Of a DNA stretch of 64,000 nt, positions 1 to 6,734 are shown in pieces (position 1 is the stretch's first letter; every line of letters starts with the position of its first letter). The notes under the pieces are model-generated. The model was given only the letters and a program-made list of their open reading frames with translations, searched no databases and was not told the DNA's origin. The stretch spans positions 1-64,000 of the forward strand of contig JAJQGL010000092.1 in NCBI GenBank assembly GCA_021200535.1. Direction: 5' to 3'. The position numbers and the translations under genes are program-made. Origin of the DNA: Clostridiaceae bacterium (GTDB taxonomy: Bacteria; Bacillota; Clostridia; Lachnospirales; Lachnospiraceae).

Positions 1-56
1 ACCGAATCCATGCAACGTAGCTATTCTCATAAAGGTTATCCTTACGATAACGCATT
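1..56 (+). pseudogene. IS3-family integrase (OrfB) fragment
   Basis: Read from base 2, the plus strand encodes TESMQRSYSHKGYPYDNAL. This matches the stretch just before the catalytic Glu of IS3/IS150-type rve integrases, where a (S)xKGxPYDNA word is typical. The similarity stops at about base 56, where the sequence runs into the tail of a different transposase on the other strand. Only an internal piece is present, with no start, stop or IS ends visible, and the upstream part lies outside the window. It appears to be an insertion-sequence relic, recognised by motif only. Confidence 0.6.
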
Positions 57-725
57 GCGATTGGCAACACAAAAGCTATCATTGAAATGCTTGATTGATT
101 TTTCAACATTTACCCTGATTTTGTAGGTTTCATCCCATTCTTTGGAACCGCGTTCCACTCCGGGATAAGCACGCAGATTCTTTTCGGGGTAGACATAAAT
201 CATTCTTCCACAAGAAGTGGTGCAGGGATTATCACAATGGCATACACGGCGTTTGGATTTATCAGCTTTGTTGTATTCCCATTTCATCTTCGGACATACG
301 AACTTCATGGTCGGCAGTTTGCTTTTTAAGTGGGATTTACTCCCTTCACATTTCATTGGAAGTGTCGGATCATGAGGACAGCAGGGGATGCCATTTTCGT
401 TGAAGGTATAATCAACGTTGTCCATGGAAAGTTTTACTTTTAAAGGAATAAAGGCTTTTTGAAATGCAAAATCTTCGAATAAGGATTTGTAGACATAGCA
501 AAAATGACCGTTCACATACTGTTGTTTTACTTCATGGTTAGAAGCAGCAGATGCAGGCATTGAAGCGTAGGCAGCTTTGTAAGGGTCATAGGACTTATCA
601 AAATTATGAACTTTTGCAAAAGCTTTTAACTGTTTGATAATGCGGCTTGTGGTGTTTCGCAAACACCTATTAAAATAAGGTAGGTAATTGCGAAATGCTT
701 TTGAAATAAAGTGTTGTTCGGCAAA
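42..725 (-). pseudogene. DDE transposase remnant (C-terminal half)
   Basis: An open frame on the minus strand runs from about 725 to a stop at 42. Its only usable start is a TTG at 662, giving 206 residues, but transposase-like sequence (FISKAFRNYLPYF) continues upstream without a start codon up to a stop at 728-726. The middle is Cys/His/Lys-rich (CCPHDPTLPMKC, CHCDNPCTTSCG). It is followed by the block YVYPEKNLRAYPG...VNVEKSIKHFNDSF, which resembles the end of DDE transposases of the IS1182/IS4 type. The frame stops four codons after FCVAN, where IS3-family sequence begins. Both ends are missing, so it should be inactive. The exact IS family is not certain. Confidence 0.6.
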
Positions 726-950
726 TTAACTGCACCAACTTCATTCAAATTTGATGCGCTTGAATTGATTTGAGATGGGCATATTGTCAGACGGCACATT
801 GTGGGCGGCACAAACCGCATTTTATTTTCGGTAAACTTACATCTCCGATTGTGCCGTATCGGACTCTGCCGCAGCTTCTTCGCAGGTTAACCGTACATTG
901 TTGCAGGCTTAATGAAACAAGTAAAGTCTCTCATGAAGAACATCAATGAA
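726..950. other. Degraded intergenic stretch
   Basis: No convincing gene is seen here. A 64-codon minus-strand frame (820-626) overlaps the transposase remnant in another frame and looks like a shadow. A short plus frame starting near 911 (MKQVKSLMKNINES) leads into the 951-1018 repeat and may be relic coding sequence of unknown origin. Confidence 0.4.
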
Positions 951-1018
951 AGCATTAACGCAGAATACCAGAATGTGATGTTCCTGAAGGCGTATTATCT
1001 GATGCAGAAATTGATGTT
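951..1018 (+). repeat. Direct repeat A, copy 1 (68 bp)
   Basis: This 68-bp block is nearly identical to 3012-3079, with differences only at a few bases near 970. One frame reads DVPEGVLSDAEIDV in both copies. In copy 2 that frame continues directly into repeat B; here the continuation is displaced by 452 bp. Confidence 0.9.
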
Positions 1019-1202
1019 ATTTTTTTCTATTTTTTAGAATTTCTCTCAGCAGTGTTATTGGCGATTCACCCATCGGTATATCACCTGTTCCCAGCATTGA
1101 AGTGGGGCCGCACTTTGGGCACCAAATATTTCCAACATCAGGGTTCCAGCTATATCTTCTTCCACATTTCCTGCATTTCTTATACATTGGTAACATTGTC
1201 AT
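1017..1202 (-). CDS. Small zinc-ribbon protein
   Basis: A 61-residue protein from ATG at 1202. A GTG at 1208 is an alternative; the AGAAGGAG site lies 10 nt before the ATG and 4 nt before the GTG. Four cysteines form a treble-clef/zinc-ribbon pattern (C10-x2-C13 and C28-x2-C31, as CRKCGRRY and WCPKCG), and the tail is basic (LLREILKNRKK). Such mini-proteins often bind nucleic acid or a protein partner, but no specific function can be assigned. The stop codon spans the edge of the 452-bp insert, so the gene is essentially the insert's cargo. The good Shine-Dalgarno favours a real gene. Confidence 0.6.
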   Translation of the reverse strand: MTMLPMYKKCRKCGRRYSWNPDVGNIWCPKCGPTSMLGTGDIPMGESPITLLREILKNRKK

Positions 1203-1470
1203 TTGCACTCATCTCCTTCTGATTTTGATTTACAAGTAAAATGCATTATCCTGATTCGACCGCATTCTTTTGCTCTAAAAATGTTCCTGATAGAGCAATG
1301 TAATTGATTATCTGCTTTACTTGTGTTGATACGGATTTACCTGTTTTATACCACAATAAACTATTGCTATTTACCTTAAGCTCTATATTAGGGTAATCCC
1401 CTATTTGCTTGAGCAAAAGGGGATTACTTTCAATAAGGGATAACACACCATTTGAATCTGTTAATATAAT
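1019..1470. other. 452-bp insert splitting the duplicated relic
   Basis: At the second locus repeat A (3012-3079) joins repeat B (3080-3107) directly. Here the same two halves are separated by exactly this stretch. The insert contains two small minus-strand frames: a zinc-ribbon protein (stop overlapping the left edge) and a 66-residue frame. No clear terminal inverted repeats or target duplication are visible; the left end is T-rich and the right end reads ttaatataat. It may be an insertion, or copy 2 may be a deletion product. Confidence 0.7.
1246..1446 (-). CDS. Hypothetical protein, possibly 5'-truncated
   Basis: A 66-residue frame from GTG 1446, with no recognisable family and no obvious site before that GTG. 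The same frame stays open upstream across the insert edge (REIILTDSNG) until a TAA near 1487, and an AGGAG lies there without a standard start codon. It may therefore be the 3' part of a gene cut at the insert edge. It reads LIESNPLLLKQIGDYPNIELKV and is mostly alpha-helical in composition. It would be co-transcribed with the zinc-ribbon gene, about 40 nt downstream. Confidence 0.35.
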   Translation of the reverse strand: MLSLIESNPLLLKQIGDYPNIELKVNSNSLLWYKTGKSVSTQVKQIINYIALSGTFLEQKNAVESG

Positions 1471-1498
1471 CTCACGCTCCTGTTATGTCTGAGAAGAT
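1471..1498 (+). repeat. Direct repeat B, copy 1 (28 bp)
   Basis: Identical to 3080-3107. In copy 2 it continues repeat A in frame (IDV then LTLLCLRR). Here it is separated from repeat A by the 452-bp insert. Confidence 0.9.
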
Positions 1499-1583
1499 TA
1501 AGTGCTTTTGTTTGTTGTTTGTGATACCATTATCTGATATTGATATGACATAGATTGTCATGCTGATTTTATTTTTAATTTTT

Positions 1584-1799
1584 TCAAAACACATTCCGAA
1601 GCCTTGATACAAGCCATTTTTTCATTACCTCGATCATATTTTTAATAGTTTTTATCCGCAGTTTCATGCCGCGCTCGCAGGAAGCGGCTAATGTTAAATC
1701 GAATAAATTCGATTGATGTTGATGGAGATTGCTTGCATATATCAAATAAGTCGTGCGTTGGAAGTTTTCGGAGTAGAATGAGGTGTTGGAGGAAGACAT
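1584..1799 (-). CDS. Hypothetical protein, doubtful
   Basis: A 71-residue frame beginning MSSSNTSFYSENFQ and ending with a basic segment (RIKTIKNMIEVMKKWL). No family is recognised. It lies alone among relics, has no clear ribosome binding site, and may be a fragment or a chance frame. It is included because nothing else explains this stretch. Confidence 0.25.
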   Translation of the reverse strand: MSSSNTSFYSENFQRTTYLIYASNLHQHQSNLFDLTLAASCERGMKLRIKTIKNMIEVMKKWLVSRLRNVF

Positions 1800-1896
1800 T
1801 ACGATAACATTTCAAAAAAAGTAATGTTATGAAATGTGGTTGAAATGTTTCGTACTGCCTGGTATCTTTAAAATACAGAGTCTTGGAGGTGAGAAC

Positions 1897-2043
1897 GTGA
1901 AAATATCAGAATTGTATCCTGATGTGGTATCGGAAGATATGGAGTATGAATATAAAGCAAAGTTAAGCCAGGACAATCCTGTCAAATGGGCTAAGACCAT
2001 TGTTGGATATGCAAATGGTAATGGTGGAACTGACGTGCTATAA
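1897..2043 (+). pseudogene. AlbA_2 (Schlafen-like) ATP-binding protein, N-terminal stub
   Basis: From GTG 1897, preceded by a strong TTGGAGGTGAGAAC site, 48 residues match the start of the AlbA_2-domain transcriptional-regulator/ATPase family (MKISELYPDVVSED..YEYK.KL, then WAKTIVGYANGNGG). Full-length members have roughly 400-550 residues. Here the frame stops with TAA at 2041 immediately after the Gly-rich turn, so the domain core and everything after it are missing. The intact start signals suggest a recent loss. The 48-residue peptide could still be translated. Confidence 0.65.
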
Positions 2044-2075
2044 TAAAGTTGTAACAGGAGTGGTTAATAAGATAG

Positions 2076-2095
2076 AATGATAAGCAGACCGAGCA
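2076..2095 (+). repeat. 20-bp dispersed repeat, copy 1
   Basis: The 20-mer aatgataagcagaccgagca occurs again exactly at 28303-28322. In both places it overlaps or follows a -10-like hexamer (tagaat here, tacaat at 28300-28305). Confidence 0.8.
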
Positions 2096-2252
2096 TGCTT
2101 GCATGTGAGGGTGCAACAAGATCATGAGTCGCTGCGATTTTTGAGGAGGCGTGGAACGCTTATAAAATGGCATGTAATGTGCTTTGGGAAATATTGCACT
2201 AAATAGAGGATGGCAGAGTTGTATGTTATTCAAGGAAATGAGGTGAATTTAG

Positions 2253-2978
2253 ATGGATTATAAATTGCTTTGCAGCAAGAAAGAACAATTAAAACAATTA
2301 TATGAACAGTTACCAAAAGAGGTACTTCAAAGTTTTGATAAAAGCTTTGAAATTGAGTATACTCATAATTCGACTGCAATCGAAGGAAACACCCTGAGTC
2401 TGATTCAGACAAAAGCAGTTTTGGAAGATGGCATTTCAGTTGGAGGAAAAACGCTCCGTGAGATTTATGAAGTTGTAAATCATGACAAGGCGTTTGGATT
2501 TATAAAAAAATGTATTGCAGAAGGAAAAGCTTTGGATGAAAAAATCATCAAAGACATTCATGTGCTGCTTATGGACAATATTATTACTGGCGGCATTTAT
2601 CGTAATGTCGAAGTAAGAATCACTGGTGCAAAGCATAAGCCACCGGTGCCCAATGAGATGTATCAGCAGATAAAAAACTTTTATGCTGATATGCCGTACA
2701 AGGCAAATGGAAATGATATTGAACTTGCCGCATGGACTCATGCAGAGTTTGTAAAAATCCATCCTTTCGTAGATGGCAACGGAAGAACATCACGTATGAT
2801 TATGAACTATCAGTTGATGGCATCCGGTTTCCTTCCGCTATCCATAGCCAAAGAAAACCGCTTGGAATATTTCGAAGCGTTGGAAGCATACGCAGTAGAT
2901 GGAAATCTGAATCCATTCACTGAGATGATAGCGGTATTGGAGGAAGAACGACTGGACGAGTATCTTGGGATTGTATAA
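2253..2978 (+). CDS. Fic-family protein (class II, probable AMPylase)
   Basis: The 241-residue protein has the complete Fic motif HPFVDGNGRTSR at residues 170-181 (catalytic His170), which transfers AMP or another phosphate-containing group onto a hydroxyl side chain of a target protein. An upstream S/TxxxE(G/N) inhibitory motif is visible as STAIEG (residues 40-45), placing it in class II, where the N-terminal helix blocks the ATP site. The start is supported by GAGGTGAATTTAG before ATG 2253. It is short for the family. After the TAA the frame continues as EQAEQEGRIDK, so the tail may have been trimmed by a nonsense change, but all catalytic parts lie upstream. It sits between relics in an accessory region with no separate antitoxin, so self-inhibition would be the main control. 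The target is unknown. Confidence 0.85.
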   Translation: MDYKLLCSKKEQLKQLYEQLPKEVLQSFDKSFEIEYTHNSTAIEGNTLSLIQTKAVLEDGISVGGKTLREIYEVVNHDKAFGFIKKCIAEGKALDEKIIKDIHVLLMDNIITGGIYRNVEVRITGAKHKPPVPNEMYQQIKNFYADMPYKANGNDIELAAWTHAEFVKIHPFVDGNGRTSRMIMNYQLMASGFLPLSIAKENRLEYFEALEAYAVDGNLNPFTEMIAVLEEERLDEYLGIV

Positions 2979-3011
2979 GAACAGGCAGAACAAGAAGGAC
3001 GTATCGACAAA

Positions 3012-3079
3012 AGCATTAACGCAGAATACCGGACTGTGATGTTCCTGAAGGCGTATTATCTGATGCAGAAATTGATGTT
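3012..3079 (+). repeat. Direct repeat A, copy 2 (68 bp)
   Basis: Second copy of 951-1018. It is joined without a gap to repeat B at 3080. Together they read in one frame as a short unidentified peptide (DVPEGVLSDAEIDV followed by LTLLCLRRYFEYNP) that ends at a TGA at 3134-3136. This looks like a relic of a gene whose other parts are gone. Confidence 0.9.
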
Positions 3080-3107
3080 CTCACGCTCCTGTTATGTCTG
3101 AGAAGAT
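3080..3107 (+). repeat. Direct repeat B, copy 2 (28 bp)
   Basis: Identical to 1471-1498. It marks the uninterrupted arrangement of the duplicated relic. Confidence 0.9.
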
Positions 3108-3254
3108 ACTTTGAATACAACCCATGTGGTATATGACTGATAATGTTAGAGGATGTAATTGCCCAATCGGTGATTGAACCATTGGGACTAAAAAAATGAT
3201 ATCGTGAGCATGATGCGGAGGATAAGCTCGCTGCAGCGCCGAATGGAATTGGTT

Positions 3255-3323
3255 TTTCGCCAACTAGCCGATTAATTTTTCGCCAATCTCAGGAAAAATA
3301 TTTCGCCAACCGTCGGAAAATTT
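3255..3323 (+). repeat. Three 23-bp-period repeats with TTTCGCCAA core
   Basis: The 9-mer tttcgccaa begins at 3255, 3278 and 3301, exactly 23 bp apart, so the copies lie about two helical turns from each other on one DNA face. The rest of each unit is diverged and A/T-rich. The array ends immediately before the -35 of the ATPase gene promoter. It looks like a binding platform (operator or iteron-like) rather than coding sequence. Confidence 0.75.
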
Positions 3324-3352
3324 TTGAAAAGTTTGTAAATATGGTGTAAACT
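3324..3352 (+). promoter_or_regulatory. Sigma-A promoter for the ATPase pseudogene
   Basis: TTGAAA (3324-3329), a 17-bp spacer and TAAACT (3347-3352), about 30 bp before the start codon and directly after the TTTCGCCAA array. Confidence 0.6.
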
Positions 3353-3384
3353 ATAGGAAAATGAACTGAATTGAGGTGTTCCGA

Positions 3385-4412
3385 ATGCTGAACTACAGGA
3401 AACGAATCGCTGACGATATTCTGAAACGCAAACTGGAGGGTAAAGGAGCTGTCCTTATTGAAGGACCGAAGTGGTGTGGCAAAACAACCACCGCCGAACA
3501 GCTTGCTGCCAGCATTTTGTATATGGACGATCCAGAGAAAAAAGAGCAGAACATCACAATGTCAGAGCTTAGCCCCAAGAGACTTTTAAGGGGTGCAACG
3601 CCGAGACTGATTGATGAATGGCAGCTTGCTCCTAAACTGTGGGATGCTATCCGATTTGCGGTTGGCCACAAGCGGTGGATATGCGAGATGAAATCGCCCT
3701 TGACCAAGCTATCGACTATTATGATGCCGTTGTTCACTCTGATATTAACCGAGCAGATAATGTACAGAAGAATCCTGAAAGAGTAAAGCGGCTCATGCGT
3801 TCCTATGCAAGAAACCAGGGTGGTCAGGTTCCAAACACGGTGATTGCACAGGATATAGCCGCCAACGATGAATTTCCGATGAGTGAGGAAACCGTTGCTT
3901 CGTATATCAATGCTCTTCGCAAGATCTTCGTCGTAGAGGATATGCCGGCATGGAATCCGAATTTGCGGTCAAAGACGGCAATTCGTTCATCTGACACCCG
4001 ATACTATATTGACCCATCTATTGCGGCGGCGGCATTGGGTATCGGTCCGAATGATCTTGTGAATGATCTTAAAACCTTTGGTTTTCTCTTTGAAACCCTC
4101 TGTGTGAGAGACCTTCGTGTATATGCGGATGCTCTTAACGGTGAGGTTTATCACTATCGTGACAAAGATGGACAGGAATGTGATGCGGTCATTCATTTGA
4201 GAAATGGTGAATACGGACTCATTGAAATCAAGCTCGGCGGCGATAAGCTGATTGAGGAAGGTGCGGAAAGCCTAAAGTCTATGCAAGCGAAAATTGACAC
4301 CGACAAAATGAAAGCCCCGTCTTTCCTTATGGTATTGACGGGAACCGGTGATTACGCATATCGCCGCCGCGATGGAGTATATGTTATCCCCATCGGTTGT
4401 TTGAAAAATTAA
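3385..4412 (+). pseudogene. AAA_14/DUF4143 ATPase with internal deletion
   Basis: The first part, from ATG 3385 (site GAGGTG), has a Walker A EGPKWCGKTT and the AAA_14 block RLIDEWQLAPKLWDAIRF. A second reading frame, from about 3657 to 4412, carries the DUF4143 domain (GWPQAV...DYYDAVVHSDI...RSYARNQG...NPNLRSKTAIR...IEIKLGG). In intact relatives (about 410-430 residues) some 80 residues with the sensor region lie between these blocks. Here they are missing and the two parts are out of frame, so the gene is broken by a deletion around 3655-3662. The upstream frame runs on in nonsense to a stop at 3786. Such ATPases are common in accessory DNA and their role is poorly known. Confidence 0.8.
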
Positions 4413-4502
4413 AGACAACTAAAAATGGTATAGAAAAGCATCTCTGCTGAATTGTTGTTTCGGATACCACGCCATTTTTCCGCAATCTCCAACGGTTCAA
4501 AT

Positions 4503-4541
4503 CACATGCCAATCAACATGATGGCATGTGGTTTTCTTTTT
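4503..4541 (+). terminator. Rho-independent terminator
   Basis: CACATGCCA (4503-4511) pairs with TGGCATGTG (4522-4530) and is followed by gttttcttttt. It ends transcription from the ATPase pseudogene. Confidence 0.8.
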
Positions 4542-4550
4542 AAAAGATCG

Positions 4551-4611
4551 AAAAAAAACCAATTTCTGGCTGCTTTAGGGTCTATCTTCGGATATACTAT
4601 AAAGCAGCCAG
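4551..4611 (-). terminator. Rho-independent terminator of the DUF1295 gene
   Basis: On the minus strand a 12-bp stem, CTGGCTGCTTTA (4611-4600) with TAAAGCAGCCAG (4577-4566), is followed by GGTTTTTTTT (4560-4551). It lies 11 bp past the stop of the minus-strand gene. Confidence 0.8.
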
Positions 4612-4622
4612 TCTTAGAACGT

Positions 4623-5423
4623 TTATCCCACTAAAAATTTATATTTTGCAACACTATATAGATGAATGAATGGAAGCAATATCGGGACTGTTTTTACATA
4701 CTTCTGATATTCGGGATCCTCTCCATAGGTTCGGTTTTGTCTAAGCTCAAGTCTTCTGGCTCCGCTAAACATCACATATATGATTCCCAGATAGCCAATC
4801 AGTGCGAGGCACCATTGCCAGCCCTGTAGGATGCTTGCGCCGGAAACGAAAACTCCCGTCCAGAAAATCATTTCCCCAAGATAGTTTGGACATCTTACAA
4901 TTTTATACAGACCTGTGTCGCAAAAACGCTTCGGGTTTATCTTCTTGGCCGCCTGCTTTTGCATATCAGCTGCTGACTCAAAAATGATTCCCAAAATCAT
5001 TATGAGGATGCCGACACAGCAGCATACGTCTGTGCCAGAGCCGTTAAAAAGACGATAGAACACAGGAGTGACCTGAAGCATATACAGTAGGGCACAGGTG
5101 ATCCAAATTGCACACTTGACGCCGAATCCCATGCTGGTTCCATCCTTTATTTCTGTTTTCATTTTTGCGTTGTATGCACCGCTTTTAAGTTCGCGGGATA
5201 AGAGATAGCCTCCCAGGCGAAGTCCATAAACGAGCAAAGAGACACAGGCAAGCACTGTGCCCAGAGAAAGTGAGTTATGAAACATAATCAGCATGGCGAT
5301 GCCGAGTCCGGCAATGGAAAAACCATAGCCTAGCGAGATAAAGTAAACATACTTGTAAAAACCAATGGCACTTATGATTAGTGCAGCAGCCAAAAGGAAC
5401 CAAATCAAAGTAGGAAATACCAT
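4623..5423 (-). CDS. DUF1295-family membrane protein (steroid-reductase/ICMT-like fold)
   Basis: The 266-residue polytopic protein has about seven hydrophobic segments. Its C-terminal half carries the family signature: KRFCDTGLYKIVRCPNYLGEMIFWTGVF, followed by a cluster of basic residues near the C terminus (RRLELRQNRTYGEDPEYQKYVKTVP). This is the methyltransferase/5-alpha-reductase-like domain shared by DUF1295 proteins and isoprenylcysteine methyltransferases, where NAD(P)H or S-adenosylmethionine binds near the RxPxYxG loop. The substrate is unknown; a lipid or isoprenoid in the membrane is a family-based guess. GAGGATTAT precedes ATG 5423. It is a single gene with its own promoter and terminator. 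Confidence 0.8.
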   Translation of the reverse strand: MVFPTLIWFLLAAALIISAIGFYKYVYFISLGYGFSIAGLGIAMLIMFHNSLSLGTVLACVSLLVYGLRLGGYLLSRELKSGAYNAKMKTEIKDGTSMGFGVKCAIWITCALLYMLQVTPVFYRLFNGSGTDVCCCVGILIMILGIIFESAADMQKQAAKKINPKRFCDTGLYKIVRCPNYLGEMIFWTGVFVSGASILQGWQWCLALIGYLGIIYVMFSGARRLELRQNRTYGEDPEYQKYVKTVPILLPFIHLYSVAKYKFLVG

Positions 5424-5470
5424 ATAATCCTCATTTCCGAGCGGTAAGCTCTTATTTCTATGATGTTTCT

Positions 5471-5499
5471 ATTTTATATCATCAATGCATGATTTACAA
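5471..5499 (-). promoter_or_regulatory. Sigma-A promoter of the DUF1295 gene
   Basis: On the minus strand, TTGTAA (5499-5494), a 17-bp spacer and TAAAAT (5476-5471), about 48 bp before the start codon. Confidence 0.55.
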
Positions 5500-5570
5500 T
5501 CTGCTTTTGAAAAAAAGTGAATCAATTCGCTGGATTTATAATTGTTCAAAATCTACTGGGGATTTTGTTA

Positions 5571-5599
5571 TTGCTTATAGGTTTTCTGTTTGCTATACT
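5571..5599 (+). promoter_or_regulatory. Sigma-A promoter of the Nudix-RNase H gene
   Basis: TTGCTT (5571-5576), a 17-bp spacer and TATACT (5594-5599), followed by GAGGAGAACAAC before ATG 5636. Confidence 0.55.
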
Positions 5600-5635
5600 T
5601 AGAAGCAGCAAAAGGCGAACTATGAGGAGAACAAC

Positions 5636-6568
5636 ATGAACACATCTATAGATTGTACGTTTAAGACGGAACAAGGGAAATTTAATTTCAGGATAGGCGT
5701 TATCATTGCCAATGGAAGAAAGGTGCTGATGGCAAGAAACCCGAAGGAAAAAAGGGAGTTTTATTACTCTGTCGGCGGAAGGGTGAAATTTGGAGAAAGC
5801 TTAGAAGACGCTGTGTGCCGAGAGGTAAAGGAGGAGACAGGTATTGTCTGTGAGGCGGATAAAATGGCTGCCATCCATGAAAACTTCTTTGTAGATGACG
5901 ATGACGTGCCGTATCATGAAATATCGTTATTTTTCACCTTAAAGCCTAACGAAAAGCTGCTTAACCTGCCGGATGGCCATAGGACGGATGACGGGCCTGA
6001 TGGAGAGTTTTTGAAGTGGATTGACCTGGATGATTGTGAAGGGATAACAATATATCCGGAGTTTTTTAGGACGATGGATTTTGCCGGTGATGAAGTGAAG
6101 CATTTCATTACAAGAGAGGATTGCTTTTCGCAGGAGCCTGAGGCAAAAGCGATGGATGAGACAGCCATTGCCTACACGGACGGAAGCTATAACACGGCAA
6201 ATCAGATGTGGGGATATGGCGCATGTCTGTATGTGGGTGATGAGGAATATGAGATTTCCGGGAAGGGCAAAGACCTATACAGCGGCCGCCAGATACAGGG
6301 TGAAACCACGGCGGTGCTCGCTGTGTGCGAGAAGGCGCTTTCGCTTGGCGTGAAAAAGCTGGAAATCCGCTATGATTACGAGGGCGTAAGACAATGGGCG
6401 CTCGGCATGTGGAAAACGAATAAACCATATACACAGGATTACGCTAAGAGAATGCAGGAATATCGAAGGCAAATGGAAATCACCTTTACCCATGTAAAGG
6501 CGCACACCGGCATAGAGGGCAATGAAAAAGTGGATAAGTTGGCAAAAGCAGCATGCAGGACATTTTAA
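5636..6568 (+). CDS. Nudix hydrolase fused to RNase HI-like domain
   Basis: A 310-residue two-domain protein. Residues 15-160 form a Nudix hydrolase with a perfect Nudix box from Gly48 to Ile70 (G-x5-E-x7-REVKEETGI), which hydrolyses a nucleoside diphosphate linked to another group. Residues 175-310 form an RNase HI fold. The acidic tetrad is visible as D182 (AYTDGS), E223 (QGETTAV), D247 (RYDYEG) and D300 (EKVDKLAK), with the usual His near 290 (KAHTGIEGNE), so both active sites look intact. The combination suggests coupling of nucleotide-pool cleaning to removal of RNA from RNA-DNA hybrids. The gene stands alone with its own promoter. Its last codons overlap a response-regulator stub at 6553. 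Confidence 0.9.
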   Translation: MNTSIDCTFKTEQGKFNFRIGVIIANGRKVLMARNPKEKREFYYSVGGRVKFGESLEDAVCREVKEETGIVCEADKMAAIHENFFVDDDDVPYHEISLFFTLKPNEKLLNLPDGHRTDDGPDGEFLKWIDLDDCEGITIYPEFFRTMDFAGDEVKHFITREDCFSQEPEAKAMDETAIAYTDGSYNTANQMWGYGACLYVGDEEYEISGKGKDLYSGRQIQGETTAVLAVCEKALSLGVKKLEIRYDYEGVRQWALGMWKTNKPYTQDYAKRMQEYRRQMEITFTHVKAHTGIEGNEKVDKLAKAACRTF

Positions 6569-6666
6569 TCGTTGAGGATAATCAGGAGATCGCCTCCTTG
6601 CTGGCAGATTTCCTGGGAAAAGAAAATGGAGCTGGGGTGGCAAGCGGCTTCGAGCGGCTGTGGTAA
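6553..6666 (+). pseudogene. Response-regulator receiver stub
   Basis: From ATG 6553, inside the end of the Nudix-RNase H gene in another frame, the frame reads MQDILIVEDNQEIASLLADF. This is the beta1-alpha1 start of an OmpR-type receiver domain with its acidic pair. The similarity ends after about 24 residues and a TAA follows at 6664-6666. The region up to 6734 shows no recognisable continuation. It looks like the 5' end of a two-component regulator whose remainder was deleted. The 37-residue peptide itself should be non-functional. Confidence 0.6.
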
Positions 6667-6734
6667 ACTCAAAGATCAGTTCATTGACAAATATGCCAGA
6701 ATGCTGTGCAGGAGAAATCCATGTGCTTCAAAAA

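Noticed and set aside
626-820. 64-codon minus-strand frame
   Set aside because: It overlaps the transposase remnant in another frame, and the transposase-like reading is the neighbouring frame, so it is a shadow.
3255-3323. CRISPR-like array
   Set aside because: Only a 9-bp core repeats and the 14-bp remainders are not spacer-sized; there are no cas genes.
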